Shown piece by piece: positions 16,176 through 24,958 of a stretch of DNA of 64,000 nucleotides. The DNA is from Bacteroidota bacterium (GTDB lineage: Bacteria > Bacteroidota > Bacteroidia > Chitinophagales > Saprospiraceae): assembly GCA_020160935.1 (NCBI GenBank), contig JAIUPL010000001.1:310001-374000 (forward strand), given 5' to 3'. How positions within the stretch are numbered: position 1 is the stretch's first letter; each line of letters starts with the position of its first letter. Both the position numbers and the translations under genes were made by a program. The notes under the pieces were generated by a model that was given only the letters and a program-made list of their open reading frames with translations, had not been told where the DNA came from and ran no database searches.

Positions 16176-18707
16176 ATGAATTTTATTCTAAAAATGGCCT
16201 GGCGCGACAGCCGCCGCAATCGCAGCCGCCTCTTGCTGTTTATTTCCGCTATCACCGTCGGCATTGCTGCACTTACCGCCGTACGTTCTTTTTCGGTCAA
16301 TTTGATGGGCGATATCGATCGGGAAGCCAAAACATTGCTGGGCGCCGACCTGCTGATCGATGCCAACCAGCCAGCCCCGGATTCTATTCTTTCCAAACTG
16401 GAATCGGGCGCTACGGAAAAAGCCAGGGTGCTGAATTTTGTCAGCATGGTGCGTTTTCCGAAAAATGGCGGTACAAGGCTTTCCATGATCCGTTCGCTGG
16501 AAGGCAATTATCCTTTTTACGGAAAATGGAAAAGCGAGCCCGAACAATCGTGGCAAACGTTTCGGAAAGGGAAAAAAGCGCTGGTCGACCATGCGCTGAT
16601 GCTTCAATACGGCATTCAACCCGGCGACAGCATCCAGATCGGCGACGTTACTTTTCTGGTAGAAGGCGATCTGCTGTCTTCTCCCGGGCGAGCGGGTATT
16701 GCTTCCAGTATTGCGCCGGTGGTATTTATCACCTCCGAATGGCTCGATAGCACCCACCTGATTCAGCGCGGCAGCCGCGTCGATTATCAGTATTTTTACC
16801 AAATGCCTGCCGGGAGCGATCCTGATGCGCTGGTAAAAGGCATGGAAAAACAACTTGAAAAAGCCAACCTGAACTCCGACACCGTGAAGAGCCGGAAAGA
16901 AAGCATCGGTTCTGCTTTTGGCAATTTTGGCACCTTCCTGAACCTGGTTGGTTTTATTGCCCTGCTATTGGGTTGTATCGGCGTGGCGGGCGCCGTACAT
17001 ATTTACATCAAAGACAAACTGCCTACGGTAGCCATTTTGCGTTGCCTGGGCGCCAGCGGGCGCAAGGCATTTTATGTGTATCTGGTGCAAGTGGCCGGTA
17101 TTGGTTTGCTGGGTGCACTGGCCGGCGCTATCGGCGGGTCACTCATTCAAAAACTGTTGCCCTGGGTGCTGCGCGACCTGTTGCCGATCGAATCTGTCAG
17201 CACCGATTTTTCTCCGGGTGCGATCGCGCAAGGGGTACTTCTGGGTCTTTTTGTAGCCGTACTGTTTGCATTGTTACCCTTGTCGGGCATTCTTAAAACA
17301 TCTCCTTTACGCACTTTGCGCGCCTCTTATGATGAAAGTGAGGGCAGTGGCCGCCGTTTTGATCCGTTGCGTTGGGGCGTTTATTCCTTGATCACGCTGG
17401 CTATTTTCGGATTTACATGGTGGCTGGTGCGAGACTGGATGGAAACGCTGTTTTTCATGGGTGGCATTGCGGCCGCTTTCCTGATTCTGTGGGGTATATC
17501 CAAAATGCTCACGTTTTCATTGCGTCGGTTTTTCCCGAAAAAATGGAGTTATATCGCCAGACAAGGCATTGCCAATTTGTTCCGGCCCGAAAACCAGACG
17601 GTATTGCTGGTGGTCACCATCGGACTGGGTACCATGCTATTGTCGACCCTGTTCCTGATTCAAAACCTGTTGTTGAAACAAGTAGAGTTTTCCGGCAGCG
17701 GCAGTCAGCCCAATATGATCCTGTTCGATATCCAGTCGAGTGAAAAAGACAGCGTGGCTGCCCTTGTTCGCGCCAATGGTATGCCCGTCATGCAGCAGGT
17801 GGCTATTGTCACCACCCGTATCGAAACCATCGACGACCGCACCAAAGCGCAGGATGAGGCCGACACCACCAATGCCATGCCGCGCTGGGTGTGGGATCGC
17901 GAATACCGCGTCACATTCCGCGATACTTTGATTGAAACGGAAAAAGTTATAGAAGGACAATGGGAAGGTGTTTACACGCCCGGACAACCCATCAAGGTGT
18001 CCATTTCCGATGGACTTCAGCGCGCCATGAAAGCCAAAATCGGCACCAAACTCGTTTTCAACGTGCAGGGCACCCGCCTGGAATGTGAAGTGGGCAGCGT
18101 GCGAAAAGTAGATTTCAACCGGGTTCAAACGAACTTTCTGGTTGTTTTCCCAACCGGCATACTGGAAGACGCACCCCAGTTTCATGTAATTGTATCCAAA
18201 GTAGCCAGCGCCGAACAATCGGCTCGTTTCCAAAGCCAACTGGTGCATCGATACCCGGGTATCTCCGCGATCGATCTGACACAAATCCTCAAATCGGTGG
18301 ATGAAGTGCTGCGCAAAGTGTCTTTTGTTATCCGTTTTATGGCGTTGTTCAGCATTCTTACCGGTTTGCTGGTACTCATTAGTTCCATTTACCAGGGTAA
18401 ATACGCCCGTATTCGCGAGAGTGTGCTGCTGCGTACCCTCGGCGCCAGCCGCCGCCAGATTTTGCTCATCAATGCACTCGAATATTTCCTGCTCGGCGCA
18501 CTGGCTTGCCTGGCAGGTATTGGCCTGTCGGTAGCAGGCGCCTGGGCCCTGGCTCGTTTTGCCTTCAAAATTCCTTTCGAACCGCAATGGTGGCCCTTGC
18601 TACTCACCTTTGCCATCATCGCCGCCATCACGGTTTTGATCGGCCTGTTCAACAGCCGGGAAGTGGTGAACAAGCCGCCGCTGGAGGTGCTGCGGGCGGA
18701 AGCGTGA
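16176..18707 (+). CDS. FtsX-type ABC transporter permease, YbbP-like
   Basis: An 843-residue membrane protein with two FtsX/MacB-type permease modules. Membrane helices are visible at about 20-40, 255-280, 315-340, 345-380 and 410-460 in the first half, and at 480-500 and 715-840 in the second. A large extracytoplasmic domain (about 45-250) follows the first helix. This layout is that of YbbP-like permeases, which act with a YbbA-like ATPase in lipoprotein or lipophilic-substrate handling. No ATPase gene is adjacent, so its partner must be encoded elsewhere. The stop is followed at once by the inverted repeat at 18712. Confidence 0.88.
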   Translation: MNFILKMAWRDSRRNRSRLLLFISAITVGIAALTAVRSFSVNLMGDIDREAKTLLGADLLIDANQPAPDSILSKLESGATEKARVLNFVSMVRFPKNGGTRLSMIRSLEGNYPFYGKWKSEPEQSWQTFRKGKKALVDHALMLQYGIQPGDSIQIGDVTFLVEGDLLSSPGRAGIASSIAPVVFITSEWLDSTHLIQRGSRVDYQYFYQMPAGSDPDALVKGMEKQLEKANLNSDTVKSRKESIGSAFGNFGTFLNLVGFIALLLGCIGVAGAVHIYIKDKLPTVAILRCLGASGRKAFYVYLVQVAGIGLLGALAGAIGGSLIQKLLPWVLRDLLPIESVSTDFSPGAIAQGVLLGLFVAVLFALLPLSGILKTSPLRTLRASYDESEGSGRRFDPLRWGVYSLITLAIFGFTWWLVRDWMETLFFMGGIAAAFLILWGISKMLTFSLRRFFPKKWSYIARQGIANLFRPENQTVLLVVTIGLGTMLLSTLFLIQNLLLKQVEFSGSGSQPNMILFDIQSSEKDSVAALVRANGMPVMQQVAIVTTRIETIDDRTKAQDEADTTNAMPRWVWDREYRVTFRDTLIETEKVIEGQWEGVYTPGQPIKVSISDGLQRAMKAKIGTKLVFNVQGTRLECEVGSVRKVDFNRVQTNFLVVFPTGILEDAPQFHVIVSKVASAEQSARFQSQLVHRYPGISAIDLTQILKSVDEVLRKVSFVIRFMALFSILTGLLVLISSIYQGKYARIRESVLLRTLGASRRQILLINALEYFLLGALACLAGIGLSVAGAWALARFAFKIPFEPQWWPLLLTFAIIAAITVLIGLFNSREVVNKPPLEVLRAEA

Positions 18708-18711
18708 CTTT

Positions 18712-18847
18712 AAAGTCCTGGGTCGGGAGTCCTGAGTCCTGAGTCTGTAGAGTTGACCACGTTACTCTAGGATTCCATTTGTAGTATGCCAGAGTAACGT
18801 GGTCAACTCTACAGACTCAGGACTCAGGACTCCCGACTCAGGACTTT
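18712..18847. repeat. 57-bp inverted repeat with heptad outer arm
   Basis: Arms 18712-18768 and 18791-18847 match over 57 bp with one mismatch (a G/A difference that still allows G-U pairing); the loop is 22 nt. The outer arm is a 7-bp array (GTCCTGG, GTCGGGA, GTCCTGA, GTCCTGA, GTCTGTA from 18715). The inner stem TGACCACGTTACTCT differs from that of the 7987-8122 repeat, while a 26-bp outer block is shared with it. It separates the permease from rsmA and ends 4 nt before the rsmA -7 box. Confidence 0.92.
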
Positions 18848-18851
18848 TACA

Positions 18852-18859
18852 TACCTTTG
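18852..18859 (+). promoter_or_regulatory. -7 box TACCTTTG, 4 nt before the rsmA ATG
   Basis: Exact TAnnTTTG match ending 4 nt before the ATG at 18864, predicting a leaderless mRNA. The box lies directly beside the long hairpin, so the -33 region would fall inside the right arm of the repeat. Confidence 0.6.
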
Positions 18860-18863
18860 GCGC

Positions 18864-19649
18864 ATGCAAGCCAAAAAGTCCTACGGTCAACATTTTTTAA
18901 AAGACGACAGCATTGCAGCCGGCGTAGCCGATGGGTTGTTGCAAGCGGCCCAAACCGGCCGCGTATTGGAAGTAGGCCCTGGCATGGGTATGCTGACCAA
19001 GCACCTGCTGGCCCACAAGGATTTTGAAACCTGGGCTGTGGAAGCCGACGGCGATATGGTAGCCTATCTGCAAAAACACTACCCGGATTTTTCAAGCCGC
19101 CTGATTTTCAAGGACTTTCTGGAATTTGATCCTGCAACTACTTTTGGAACAGCGCCGTTTTGCCTGATTGGCAATTTCCCGTACAACATTTCCACCCAGA
19201 TTCTTTTCAAGCTGCTCGATTACAGAGCGCAGATTCCTGAAATGGTGGGTATGTTTCAAAAAGAAGTGGCCGACCGCGTGGTGGCAGGGCCAGGCTCCAA
19301 AGTGTACGGCATTACCAGTGTTTTTGCGCAGGCTTCCTACGACACAGAGTATTTGTTTACGGTTAAACAGGATGCTTTCAACCCGCCGCCCAAAGTGTTG
19401 TCGGCAGTGATCCGGCTCACACGAAAAGCGGTGTTTGAACCTGGCTGTGATGAAAAATTGTTCCGGCATCTGGTAAAAACGGCCTTCAACCAGCGCCGTA
19501 AAATGCTGCGCAATACACTCAAGCCTTTTTTACCCGCCGAACAATTGATGGACGATCCCTTTTTCCAGAAACGTCCGGAAGAACTGAGTTGGGAACAATA
19601 CCGGGATTTGACGCTTATGGTTCAGTCGGTTGCCAAAACCAAAGCCTGA
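18864..19649 (+). CDS. rsmA: 16S rRNA dimethyladenosine transferase
   Basis: A 261-residue KsgA/RsmA methyltransferase that dimethylates two adjacent adenines in the 3' hairpin of 16S rRNA using SAM. The start SYGQHFLKD, the SAM loop EVGPGMGMLT (about 36-45) and the catalytic GNFPYNIS (NLPY variant, about 103-110) are all present, followed by FQKEVADR and the C-terminal helical domain with NQRRKMLRN. Length fits the family. The preceding promoter box implies little or no leader, and no Shine-Dalgarno is visible. Confidence 0.96.
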   Translation: MQAKKSYGQHFLKDDSIAAGVADGLLQAAQTGRVLEVGPGMGMLTKHLLAHKDFETWAVEADGDMVAYLQKHYPDFSSRLIFKDFLEFDPATTFGTAPFCLIGNFPYNISTQILFKLLDYRAQIPEMVGMFQKEVADRVVAGPGSKVYGITSVFAQASYDTEYLFTVKQDAFNPPPKVLSAVIRLTRKAVFEPGCDEKLFRHLVKTAFNQRRKMLRNTLKPFLPAEQLMDDPFFQKRPEELSWEQYRDLTLMVQSVAKTKA

Positions 19650-19669
19650 TTTTTCGTACCGCCATTGCC

Positions 19670-20017
19670 ATGAAAGAACAACCCACCTACTACGATCTGG
19701 TATTTGCAGTCGTTCGGGAAATTCCACGCGGCCGCGTAACCAACTATGGCGCTATTGCCGACTTTTTGGCCCTCGGCGCTTCCCGTATGGTCGGCTGGGC
19801 ACTCAACAACTGCCAGCCGGGCGATCGGGTGCCTGCCCACCGCGTACTCAATCGAAAAGGAGAATTGAGCGGCCGGCATCACTTCAACCCGCCCGGGCTC
19901 ATGCAACAACTCCTCGAATCGGAAGGTGTAGTAGTGGAAAACGATCAGGTGGTCGATTTCAAACGGCTTTTCTGGAGCCCCGCCGAAGCGCTGGGAATGG
20001 AGTGGGAACCATTTTAG
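19670..20017 (+). CDS. Alkyltransferase-like (ATL) DNA-binding protein
   Basis: 115 residues from the ATG at 19670 (MKEQPTYYDL). It matches the DNA-binding domain of O6-alkylguanine transferases: IPRGRVTNYGAIADFLALGASRMVGWAL, then VPAHRVLNRKGELSGR. The alkyl-accepting Cys of the usual PCHR motif is replaced by Ala (PAHR). ATL proteins bind O6-alkylguanine lesions, flip the base and flag it for nucleotide excision repair instead of repairing it directly. It starts 20 nt after rsmA, so both may share a transcript. Its TAG stop lies at the outer end of the 57-bp inverted repeat. Confidence 0.88.
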   Translation: MKEQPTYYDLVFAVVREIPRGRVTNYGAIADFLALGASRMVGWALNNCQPGDRVPAHRVLNRKGELSGRHHFNPPGLMQQLLESEGVVVENDQVVDFKRLFWSPAEALGMEWEPF

Positions 20018-20164
20018 TTATTGAGTTATTGGTTATTAAGTTATTGGGGGTGGTAAGGGTCCATCTGTACGAATCCTGGGTATTCTTTTTTGTGAATCCA
20101 GACTTTTGTACAGATGGCCCCTTACCACCCCCAATAACTTAATAACCAATAACCCAATAACTAA
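20014..20164. repeat. 57-bp inverted repeat containing both convergent stop codons
   Basis: Arms 20014-20070 and 20108-20164 are complementary at 55 of 57 positions, with a 37-nt loop. The outer portion is made of GTTATTG/GTTATTA units. Each arm begins with the same TTAGTTATTG, so the TAG stop of the ATL gene (20015-20017) and the TAG stop of purU (20161-20163) are mirror images within the same palindrome. It is well placed as a two-way terminator. Confidence 0.92.
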
Positions 20165-21003
20165 TCAAAGATGATCGTCTTGTTCCCATGCACCAGCACC
20201 TTGTCTTCAAAAACCATTTTCAGGGCACGAGCCAGTGAAATTTTTTCCACGTCCTTGCCGGTTTGAATCATGTCGCGCACAGAATAGGTGTGGTCGACCG
20301 GGATAACATTTTGTACGATAATCGGCCCTTCGTCGAGGTCGTTGTTGACGAAATGGGCCGTAGCGCCGATGATTTTCACACCGCGCTCGTATGCCTGCCG
20401 ATATGGGCTGGCGCCCACAAATGCAGGGAGAAAAGAGTGGTGAATATTGACAATCCGATTGGGGTGCTGCGCCACAAACTCCGGCGAGAGAATCCGCATG
20501 TATTTTGCCAACACCAGGTATTCCGGATGGTATCGGCGGATAACTTCCTGCAGTGCTGCTTCGTGTTGTTCGCGACTCAAGCCTTCATGTGATACCAGGT
20601 GAAAATTCACACCAAACTGGTGGGTAAATTTTTCCAGGGTATCGTGGTTGCCGATTACGGCTGCTATGTCAGCGTTCAATTCATCGAACTGGTGCCGCAC
20701 GAGCAAATCGCCGAGGCAATGCTGCTCTTTGGTGACGAGCAACACAATTTTTTTGCGGCGTTTGGGCGTAAGCCGTACCCACGCGCCGGGAGGTAGCACT
20801 TTGCGAATTTTTTTCAGCATCAGTGTTTCGTCCACCGCTCCAGAAAAGGTAGTTCGCATGAAAAAACGCTCCTGCTCATGCTCCACAAATTCCTGATTGG
20901 CTGTGATATTCAAGCCCTGCCTGTAAATCACGCCCGTAATGTTGTGTACAAGTCCGGTGCGGTCAGGGCAATCAATCAGCAATACGTAAGTTGGTTGGTT
21001 CAT
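20161..21003 (-). CDS. purU: Formyltetrahydrofolate deformylase
   Basis: A 280-residue protein with an N-terminal ACT domain (about 1-80, LLIDCPDRTGLVHNITG) and a C-terminal formyltransferase-fold hydrolase domain. The active-site blocks are NIHHSFLPAFVGASPY and IGATAHFVNNDLDEGPII, with the conserved Asn, His and Asp. It hydrolyses 10-formyl-THF to THF and formate, balancing the one-carbon pool and supplying formate for PurT-type purine synthesis. The last codons and stop lie in the inverted repeat at 20014-20164. Confidence 0.95.
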   Translation of the reverse strand: MNQPTYVLLIDCPDRTGLVHNITGVIYRQGLNITANQEFVEHEQERFFMRTTFSGAVDETLMLKKIRKVLPPGAWVRLTPKRRKKIVLLVTKEQHCLGDLLVRHQFDELNADIAAVIGNHDTLEKFTHQFGVNFHLVSHEGLSREQHEAALQEVIRRYHPEYLVLAKYMRILSPEFVAQHPNRIVNIHHSFLPAFVGASPYRQAYERGVKIIGATAHFVNNDLDEGPIIVQNVIPVDHTYSVRDMIQTGKDVEKISLARALKMVFEDKVLVHGNKTIIFD

Positions 21004-21012
21004 GTTTTAAAT

Positions 21013-21047
21013 AGTCAACAGTCAGCAGTCAGCAGTTGTCAGTCGGT
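21013..21047. repeat. Array of five 7-bp units (AGTCAGC type)
   Basis: Units AGTCAAC, AGTCAGC, AGTCAGC, AGTTGTC and AGTCGGT run without gaps, beginning 10 nt upstream of the purU start. It is in the region where the purU promoter or leader would be. Confidence 0.8.
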
Positions 21048-21106
21048 GCGTTGGGTGAGGCTTTAAGGAGTTGTTTAAGTTAGAGGTTCATCTGCCCTCA
21101 CTTTCA

Positions 21107-21114
21107 TATTTTTG
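21107..21114 (+). promoter_or_regulatory. -7 box TATTTTTG for the RidA gene
   Basis: Exact TAnnTTTG match on the plus strand. It gives a leader of about 80 nt that contains the hairpin at 21132-21187. Confidence 0.55.
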
Positions 21115-21131
21115 CACTTTCATTTGAAGCC

Positions 21132-21187
21132 GTCAGTCAACAGTCATAAGTGGGTGATTTACTGATGACTGTCGACTGTTGACTGAC
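21132..21187 (+). repeat. Hairpin of heptad units in the RidA leader
   Basis: GTCAGTCAACAGTC (21132-21145) is an exact reverse complement of 21174-21187, a 14-bp stem. The right side is three 7-mers, GACTGTC, GACTGTT and GACTGAC. It lies between the predicted RidA promoter and its ATG at 21199, so it would fold in the mRNA leader. Confidence 0.75.
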
Positions 21188-21198
21188 AACTTTACAAT

Positions 21199-21618
21199 AT
21201 GGCAACTGAAAAAATTGACGCGGATAAAGCCCCCAAACCGGTTGGTTTGTATCCGCATGCGCGCCGGGCGGGCAATCTGCTGTTTCTGTCAGGCATTGGC
21301 CCGCGCGACCCTGAAACGGACGGCGTACCCGGTCTGACGCGTTCGCCCTCGGGCAATTTTACCAGTTTTGATTTCGAAGCGCAGGTGCATTCTGTGTTCC
21401 GCAATGTGCGGGCTGTGCTGGAAGCCAGCGGCGCCCGATGGGAAGATTTGGTGGATGTGACCGTATTCCTGACCAATATGGAACGCGATTTTCACACCTT
21501 CAACCGCATTTACGCAGAATATTTCAAAGACAACCTGCCGTGCCGCACGACGGTAGGAATCGATTCACTGCCTACGCCCATCGCCATCGAGTTGAAGTGC
21601 ATGGCCGTGATTTCCTAA
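21199..21618 (+). CDS. RidA/YjgF family deaminase
   Basis: A 139-residue RidA-fold protein. The conserved core LLFLSGIGPRDPET, the middle VDVTVFLTNMERDF and the catalytic-arginine block PCRTTVGIDSLP are visible. RidA proteins hydrolyse reactive enamine/imine intermediates. The PCRTTVG form resembles 2-aminomuconate deaminases of tryptophan/3-hydroxyanthranilate degradation more than canonical RidA, so either role is possible. The neighbouring genes do not decide it. It is divergent from purU. Confidence 0.82.
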   Translation: MATEKIDADKAPKPVGLYPHARRAGNLLFLSGIGPRDPETDGVPGLTRSPSGNFTSFDFEAQVHSVFRNVRAVLEASGARWEDLVDVTVFLTNMERDFHTFNRIYAEYFKDNLPCRTTVGIDSLPTPIAIELKCMAVIS

Positions 21619-21629
21619 GAGGCAATTGC

Positions 21630-23273
21630 TTACCTTCTTTTTTTCCGGTCGCCATTGAATGGTGGCCGGCCGTCGTTGCGGCGTTCCTGCCGATTCCGGT
21701 CTTCGCGTCTGTCGCCGCCTTGTTTCTGGGGGCGATCCTGTTTTTCAATTCCTGCAACTTCCAGAATAGAGGCAAAACGATTGTTGCGACTCATAAAGGA
21801 GTTGGATGCTTCTGTTTTGTGCTGTGCTGGTTTTTGCTCTCCGGCACCTGCAGGGCGATCCCTGCGCTCGTGTTTGGGAGGGCGGCTTTTGTTTTGGGCC
21901 GCATTCCCCTGTTGCTGATTTTTAGGTTCAGCCGGCTTCTCATGGGGTCGGTTTTGGCCGCTGTTTGCAGGTTTTTGCTGGCCGCCGCCTTGCTTCTGAC
22001 GTTGGTTATTGTAATGCTTGTCGGGTCGGCGTTCAGGAAGCAGAATCGTATCAGGACGTTGCGAGGCAGGTGTTTTTTCGACTGCTGGCTTGGGAGCCGG
22101 CTTTTCTTTGCCACGCGGTGCCGGCAAGGCCGGTGCAGTCAGATCGGCCGCATACGGATGATCCGTAACCACCGGTACCTGTTGGCCGATTAGTTTCTGA
22201 ATATCTTTCAGGTACGGGATTTCTTCCGCTTCGCAAAATGACAGTGCGATACCACTGGCACCGGCACGGCCAGTTCGGCCAATGCGGTGTACATAGGTCT
22301 CGGGCACATTGGGCAATTCGTAATTGATGACGTGCGAAAGTTCCTCGATGTCGATGCCACGCGCAGCAATATCGGTAGCCACCAGCACGCGGGTTTTGCC
22401 GTTTTTGAAATTGGCAAGCGCCGCCTGGCGGGCATTTTGCGATTTGTTGCCGTGAATGGCTTCCGCATGAACACCGGATTTTGTAAGATCACCTGCTACT
22501 TTGTTGGCCCCGTGTTTGGTGCGGGTAAAAACGAGCACCGAACGTATGGCGCTGTCTTTCAGCAGGTGTTTCAGCAGGTGTCTTTTATCGGCTTTTCCTA
22601 CAAAATACACTTCCTGGCTTACCTTTTCAGCCGTGGAAGAAACAGGAGTCACTTCTACCCGGAGCGGGTCTGTCAGGATCGAATTGGCCAGATTTGAGAT
22701 TTCCGGCGGCATGGTGGCCGAAAAAAACAGGGTTTGGCGTTTTGCAGGCAATTTGGCAATCACTTTTTTCACATCATGGATAAAACCCATGTCGAGCATG
22801 CGGTCGGCTTCGTCGAGTACAAAAATCTCGATGTCTTTCAGCGAAATGTAGCCCTGGTTCATCAAATCCAGCAAACGACCGGGCGTTGCTGTCAGAATTT
22901 CAGGGTGGCGCTTCAGACCTTCAGTTTGTGCATATTGCGAAACACCACCAAAAATAACCTGGTGTTTGATGTGGGTATTTCGGCCATATGCCTTGATGCT
23001 ATCGTCGATCTGGATAGCCAGTTCGCGGGTAGGCGTCAGGATGAGGCAGCGAATGGCTTTCGGATGAGCGGCTTTTTTGGTGTACAAGTGTTGCAGAATG
23101 GGCAGCGAAAATGCCGCTGTTTTTCCGGTTCCTGTTTGCGCGCAACCCAGCAGGTCGCGGCCTTGTAACACAATAGGGATGGATTGTTCCTGAATAGGAG
23201 TAGGGCGTTCATAACCCTCGGTTGCGAGCGCACGCAGAAGTGGCTCGATGAGCGATAATTGTTTAAATGACAT
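21630..23273 (-). CDS. DEAD-box RNA helicase, RhlE-like
   Basis: 547 residues from the ATG at 23273 ([10 protein letters not shown]). All DEAD-box motifs are present: Q motif [10 protein letters not shown], Walker [27 protein letters not shown] and HRIGRTGR. The last 150 residues are a low-complexity tail rich in Gln, Lys, Pro and Arg, typical of RNA-binding tails in RhlE/CsdA-like helicases for ribosome assembly and cold growth. A likely -7 box at 23483-23490 predicts a 5' leader of around 200 nt, a feature often seen in cold-inducible or self-regulated helicase genes. Confidence 0.92.
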   Translation of the reverse strand: MSFKQLSLIEPLLRALATEGYERPTPIQEQSIPIVLQGRDLLGCAQTGTGKTAAFSLPILQHLYTKKAAHPKAIRCLILTPTRELAIQIDDSIKAYGRNTHIKHQVIFGGVSQYAQTEGLKRHPEILTATPGRLLDLMNQGYISLKDIEIFVLDEADRMLDMGFIHDVKKVIAKLPAKRQTLFFSATMPPEISNLANSILTDPLRVEVTPVSSTAEKVSQEVYFVGKADKRHLLKHLLKDSAIRSVLVFTRTKHGANKVAGDLTKSGVHAEAIHGNKSQNARQAALANFKNGKTRVLVATDIAARGIDIEELSHVINYELPNVPETYVHRIGRTGRAGASGIALSFCEAEEIPYLKDIQKLIGQQVPVVTDHPYAADLTAPALPAPRGKEKPAPKPAVEKTPASQRPDTILLPERRPDKHYNNQRQKQGGGQQKPANSGQNRPHEKPAEPKNQQQGNAAQNKSRPPKHERRDRPAGAGEQKPAQHKTEASNSFMSRNNRFASILEVAGIEKQDRPQKQGGDRREDRNRQERRNDGRPPFNGDRKKRR

Positions 23274-23482
23274 CAAAAATATTGTTACCGGAATCGTACG
23301 CGCGGGCCAAAATCAAGGCCCTTCATGGGGTAAAGTCATGCGCACTCAACGAAAAATCAATTGACAAGAAGGGTATTGCTTTTGCGTCAATCATTACCTT
23401 TTTCAGGTATTTCGTGGCGTTTTCTATCGAAAAACAGACTTGTTGTCCAGGCGGACAAACACCGGATGGGTGAATTATTCGA

Positions 23483-23490
23483 CAAAGGTA
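23483..23490 (-). promoter_or_regulatory. -7 box TACCTTTG for the DEAD-box gene
   Basis: Exact TAnnTTTG match on the minus strand, 210 nt upstream of the ATG. Read on the minus strand the surrounding 16 bases, AACTCCCCTACCTTTG, differ by one base from the lpd promoter region at 49216-49231. Confidence 0.5.
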
Positions 23491-23496
23491 GGGGAG

Positions 23497-24930
23497 TTAG
23501 TTGAAATTTGCAATTTCATTCCTTTTCATGCACTCCATCCTCGTACCGATTTCCCTGATTTTTCCGGCATCTACCTGCCCATCGGTTTCAATTCCGGAAG
23601 CCACATCTACTCCGATACAGTGTATGAATGCAAGCACCCGGTCGAGGTTTCCGGAATGCATACCACCGGCCAACAAAAAGGGATAGGGGAAGTCGGCCGG
23701 GATGGCGGTTTCGATGCTTTGACCGCTACCGGGCACAGCCCCGTCGAGAATAAAACAGTCCACATCGGCTGCAAAATCTTCTACTTGTGCCAGGTCGTCG
23801 GGCGTGCGTACTGCTATGGCCAGCAACACGCGCTGTTTGAGGCTGCGCACCAATTCAGGCGTTGCATCGCCGGCATACAACTGGATGGTCTGAAAAGGGA
23901 AGGTTTGCAAGGTTTCCCGGATTTCAGTTTCCGTATTTTTGTAAAAAACAGCCGTCCAGTGTGGCGGAAACTGCTGCATGTCCCGCAATTTTTCCAGCAA
24001 TGCAGGCTCGGGGCGGCGTTTGCTGAGGGGAGAAAAGTTGATTCCAATCCAGTCGGGTTCTGCAGCCGTCAGCATGTCGGGCGTTCGGATACCGCAGGCT
24101 TTGAACAGGTATTTGCCGCCGGTTTGAAAAAAGGCCGGGAACGTGTCATGCTCCTCATTTTGAAGCGCTTTGCTGCGGCGCATAAGTCCGGTGCCGATCA
24201 AAAACCCGTCTGCGCCGCCAACCAATTGAAAATCAATGGCATCGCGCACCCCGGATTCGGAAATGATATAGCGCTTTTGTTGCTGTTTCAGCACATTTAC
24301 ACGGTTCAGGGAGGTACGGAAGGTTTTTAGATCCCGATTGTTGACGCCCAGCACCGGAAAATCAAGCTGGTCAATTTTTTCCAGTTCTTCCTGATCGTGT
24401 ACTTCCACGAGCACGCCCATTCCGAGCGACTCGGCGGTATTTTTTAGGCTTTGCAGGTCGGAAGGTTCCAAAATGGCTGCAATGAGCAGGATCATATCGG
24501 CGCCATGCAGCCTGGCCAGGTAAATTTGGATAGGATCGAGCACAAAATCCTTTTGCAAAAGCAAAGGCCTGGGCTGAAGCGCGCCAAGGGTGTCGGCTGC
24601 CAGAGCGAGGTCGGAATAGGTGCCACCAAAAAACTCGGTATCTGTCAGGACAGAAATGGCCCCTGCACCTGCTTTGGCATAGGCGCGCAGTTGGGCAGGC
24701 AGGTCGGCATGCTGGTTGATCCAGCCTTCCGAAGGGCTTTTCCTTTTGAATTCGCTGATGAAAAATGCGTCCCCACGCTGCCTTGCCTCAGCCAGCGAAA
24801 CATAAAAGAGCGGTGTTGATGGCCTCGGCTTCTGTACACACTGTGCCTGTAAATCGGCCACATTGTATTGGCGGTACAGCGACTCGATTTCCTGTTTTTT
24901 TACCGCCACTATTTTGGATAGAATATTCAT
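23497..24930 (-). CDS. trpCF: Indole-3-glycerol-phosphate synthase / phosphoribosylanthranilate isomerase fusion
   Basis: A 477-residue two-domain enzyme. The TrpC domain (about 1-255) shows SEFKRKSPSEGWI, LLQKDFVLD and ISESGVRD. The TrpF domain (about 265-477) starts with KACGIRTPD and ends with FLLAGGMHSGNL and VASGIETDGQVD. It carries out two consecutive steps of tryptophan synthesis in the cytoplasm. It starts 28 nt after the stop of trpGD, so the four activities are packed into two adjacent genes. The native C-terminus (ECMKRNEIANFN) looks ordinary. Confidence 0.95.
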   Translation of the reverse strand: MNILSKIVAVKKQEIESLYRQYNVADLQAQCVQKPRPSTPLFYVSLAEARQRGDAFFISEFKRKSPSEGWINQHADLPAQLRAYAKAGAGAISVLTDTEFFGGTYSDLALAADTLGALQPRPLLLQKDFVLDPIQIYLARLHGADMILLIAAILEPSDLQSLKNTAESLGMGVLVEVHDQEELEKIDQLDFPVLGVNNRDLKTFRTSLNRVNVLKQQQKRYIISESGVRDAIDFQLVGGADGFLIGTGLMRRSKALQNEEHDTFPAFFQTGGKYLFKACGIRTPDMLTAAEPDWIGINFSPLSKRRPEPALLEKLRDMQQFPPHWTAVFYKNTETEIRETLQTFPFQTIQLYAGDATPELVRSLKQRVLLAIAVRTPDDLAQVEDFAADVDCFILDGAVPGSGQSIETAIPADFPYPFLLAGGMHSGNLDRVLAFIHCIGVDVASGIETDGQVDAGKIREIGTRMECMKRNEIANFN

Positions 24931-24958
24931 TTTGTTGCAGTTACATCACTTTTTGACA

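Noticed and set aside
21013-21047. Heptad arrays considered as a CRISPR
   Set aside because: Units are 7 bp with no spacers and no cas genes are nearby.
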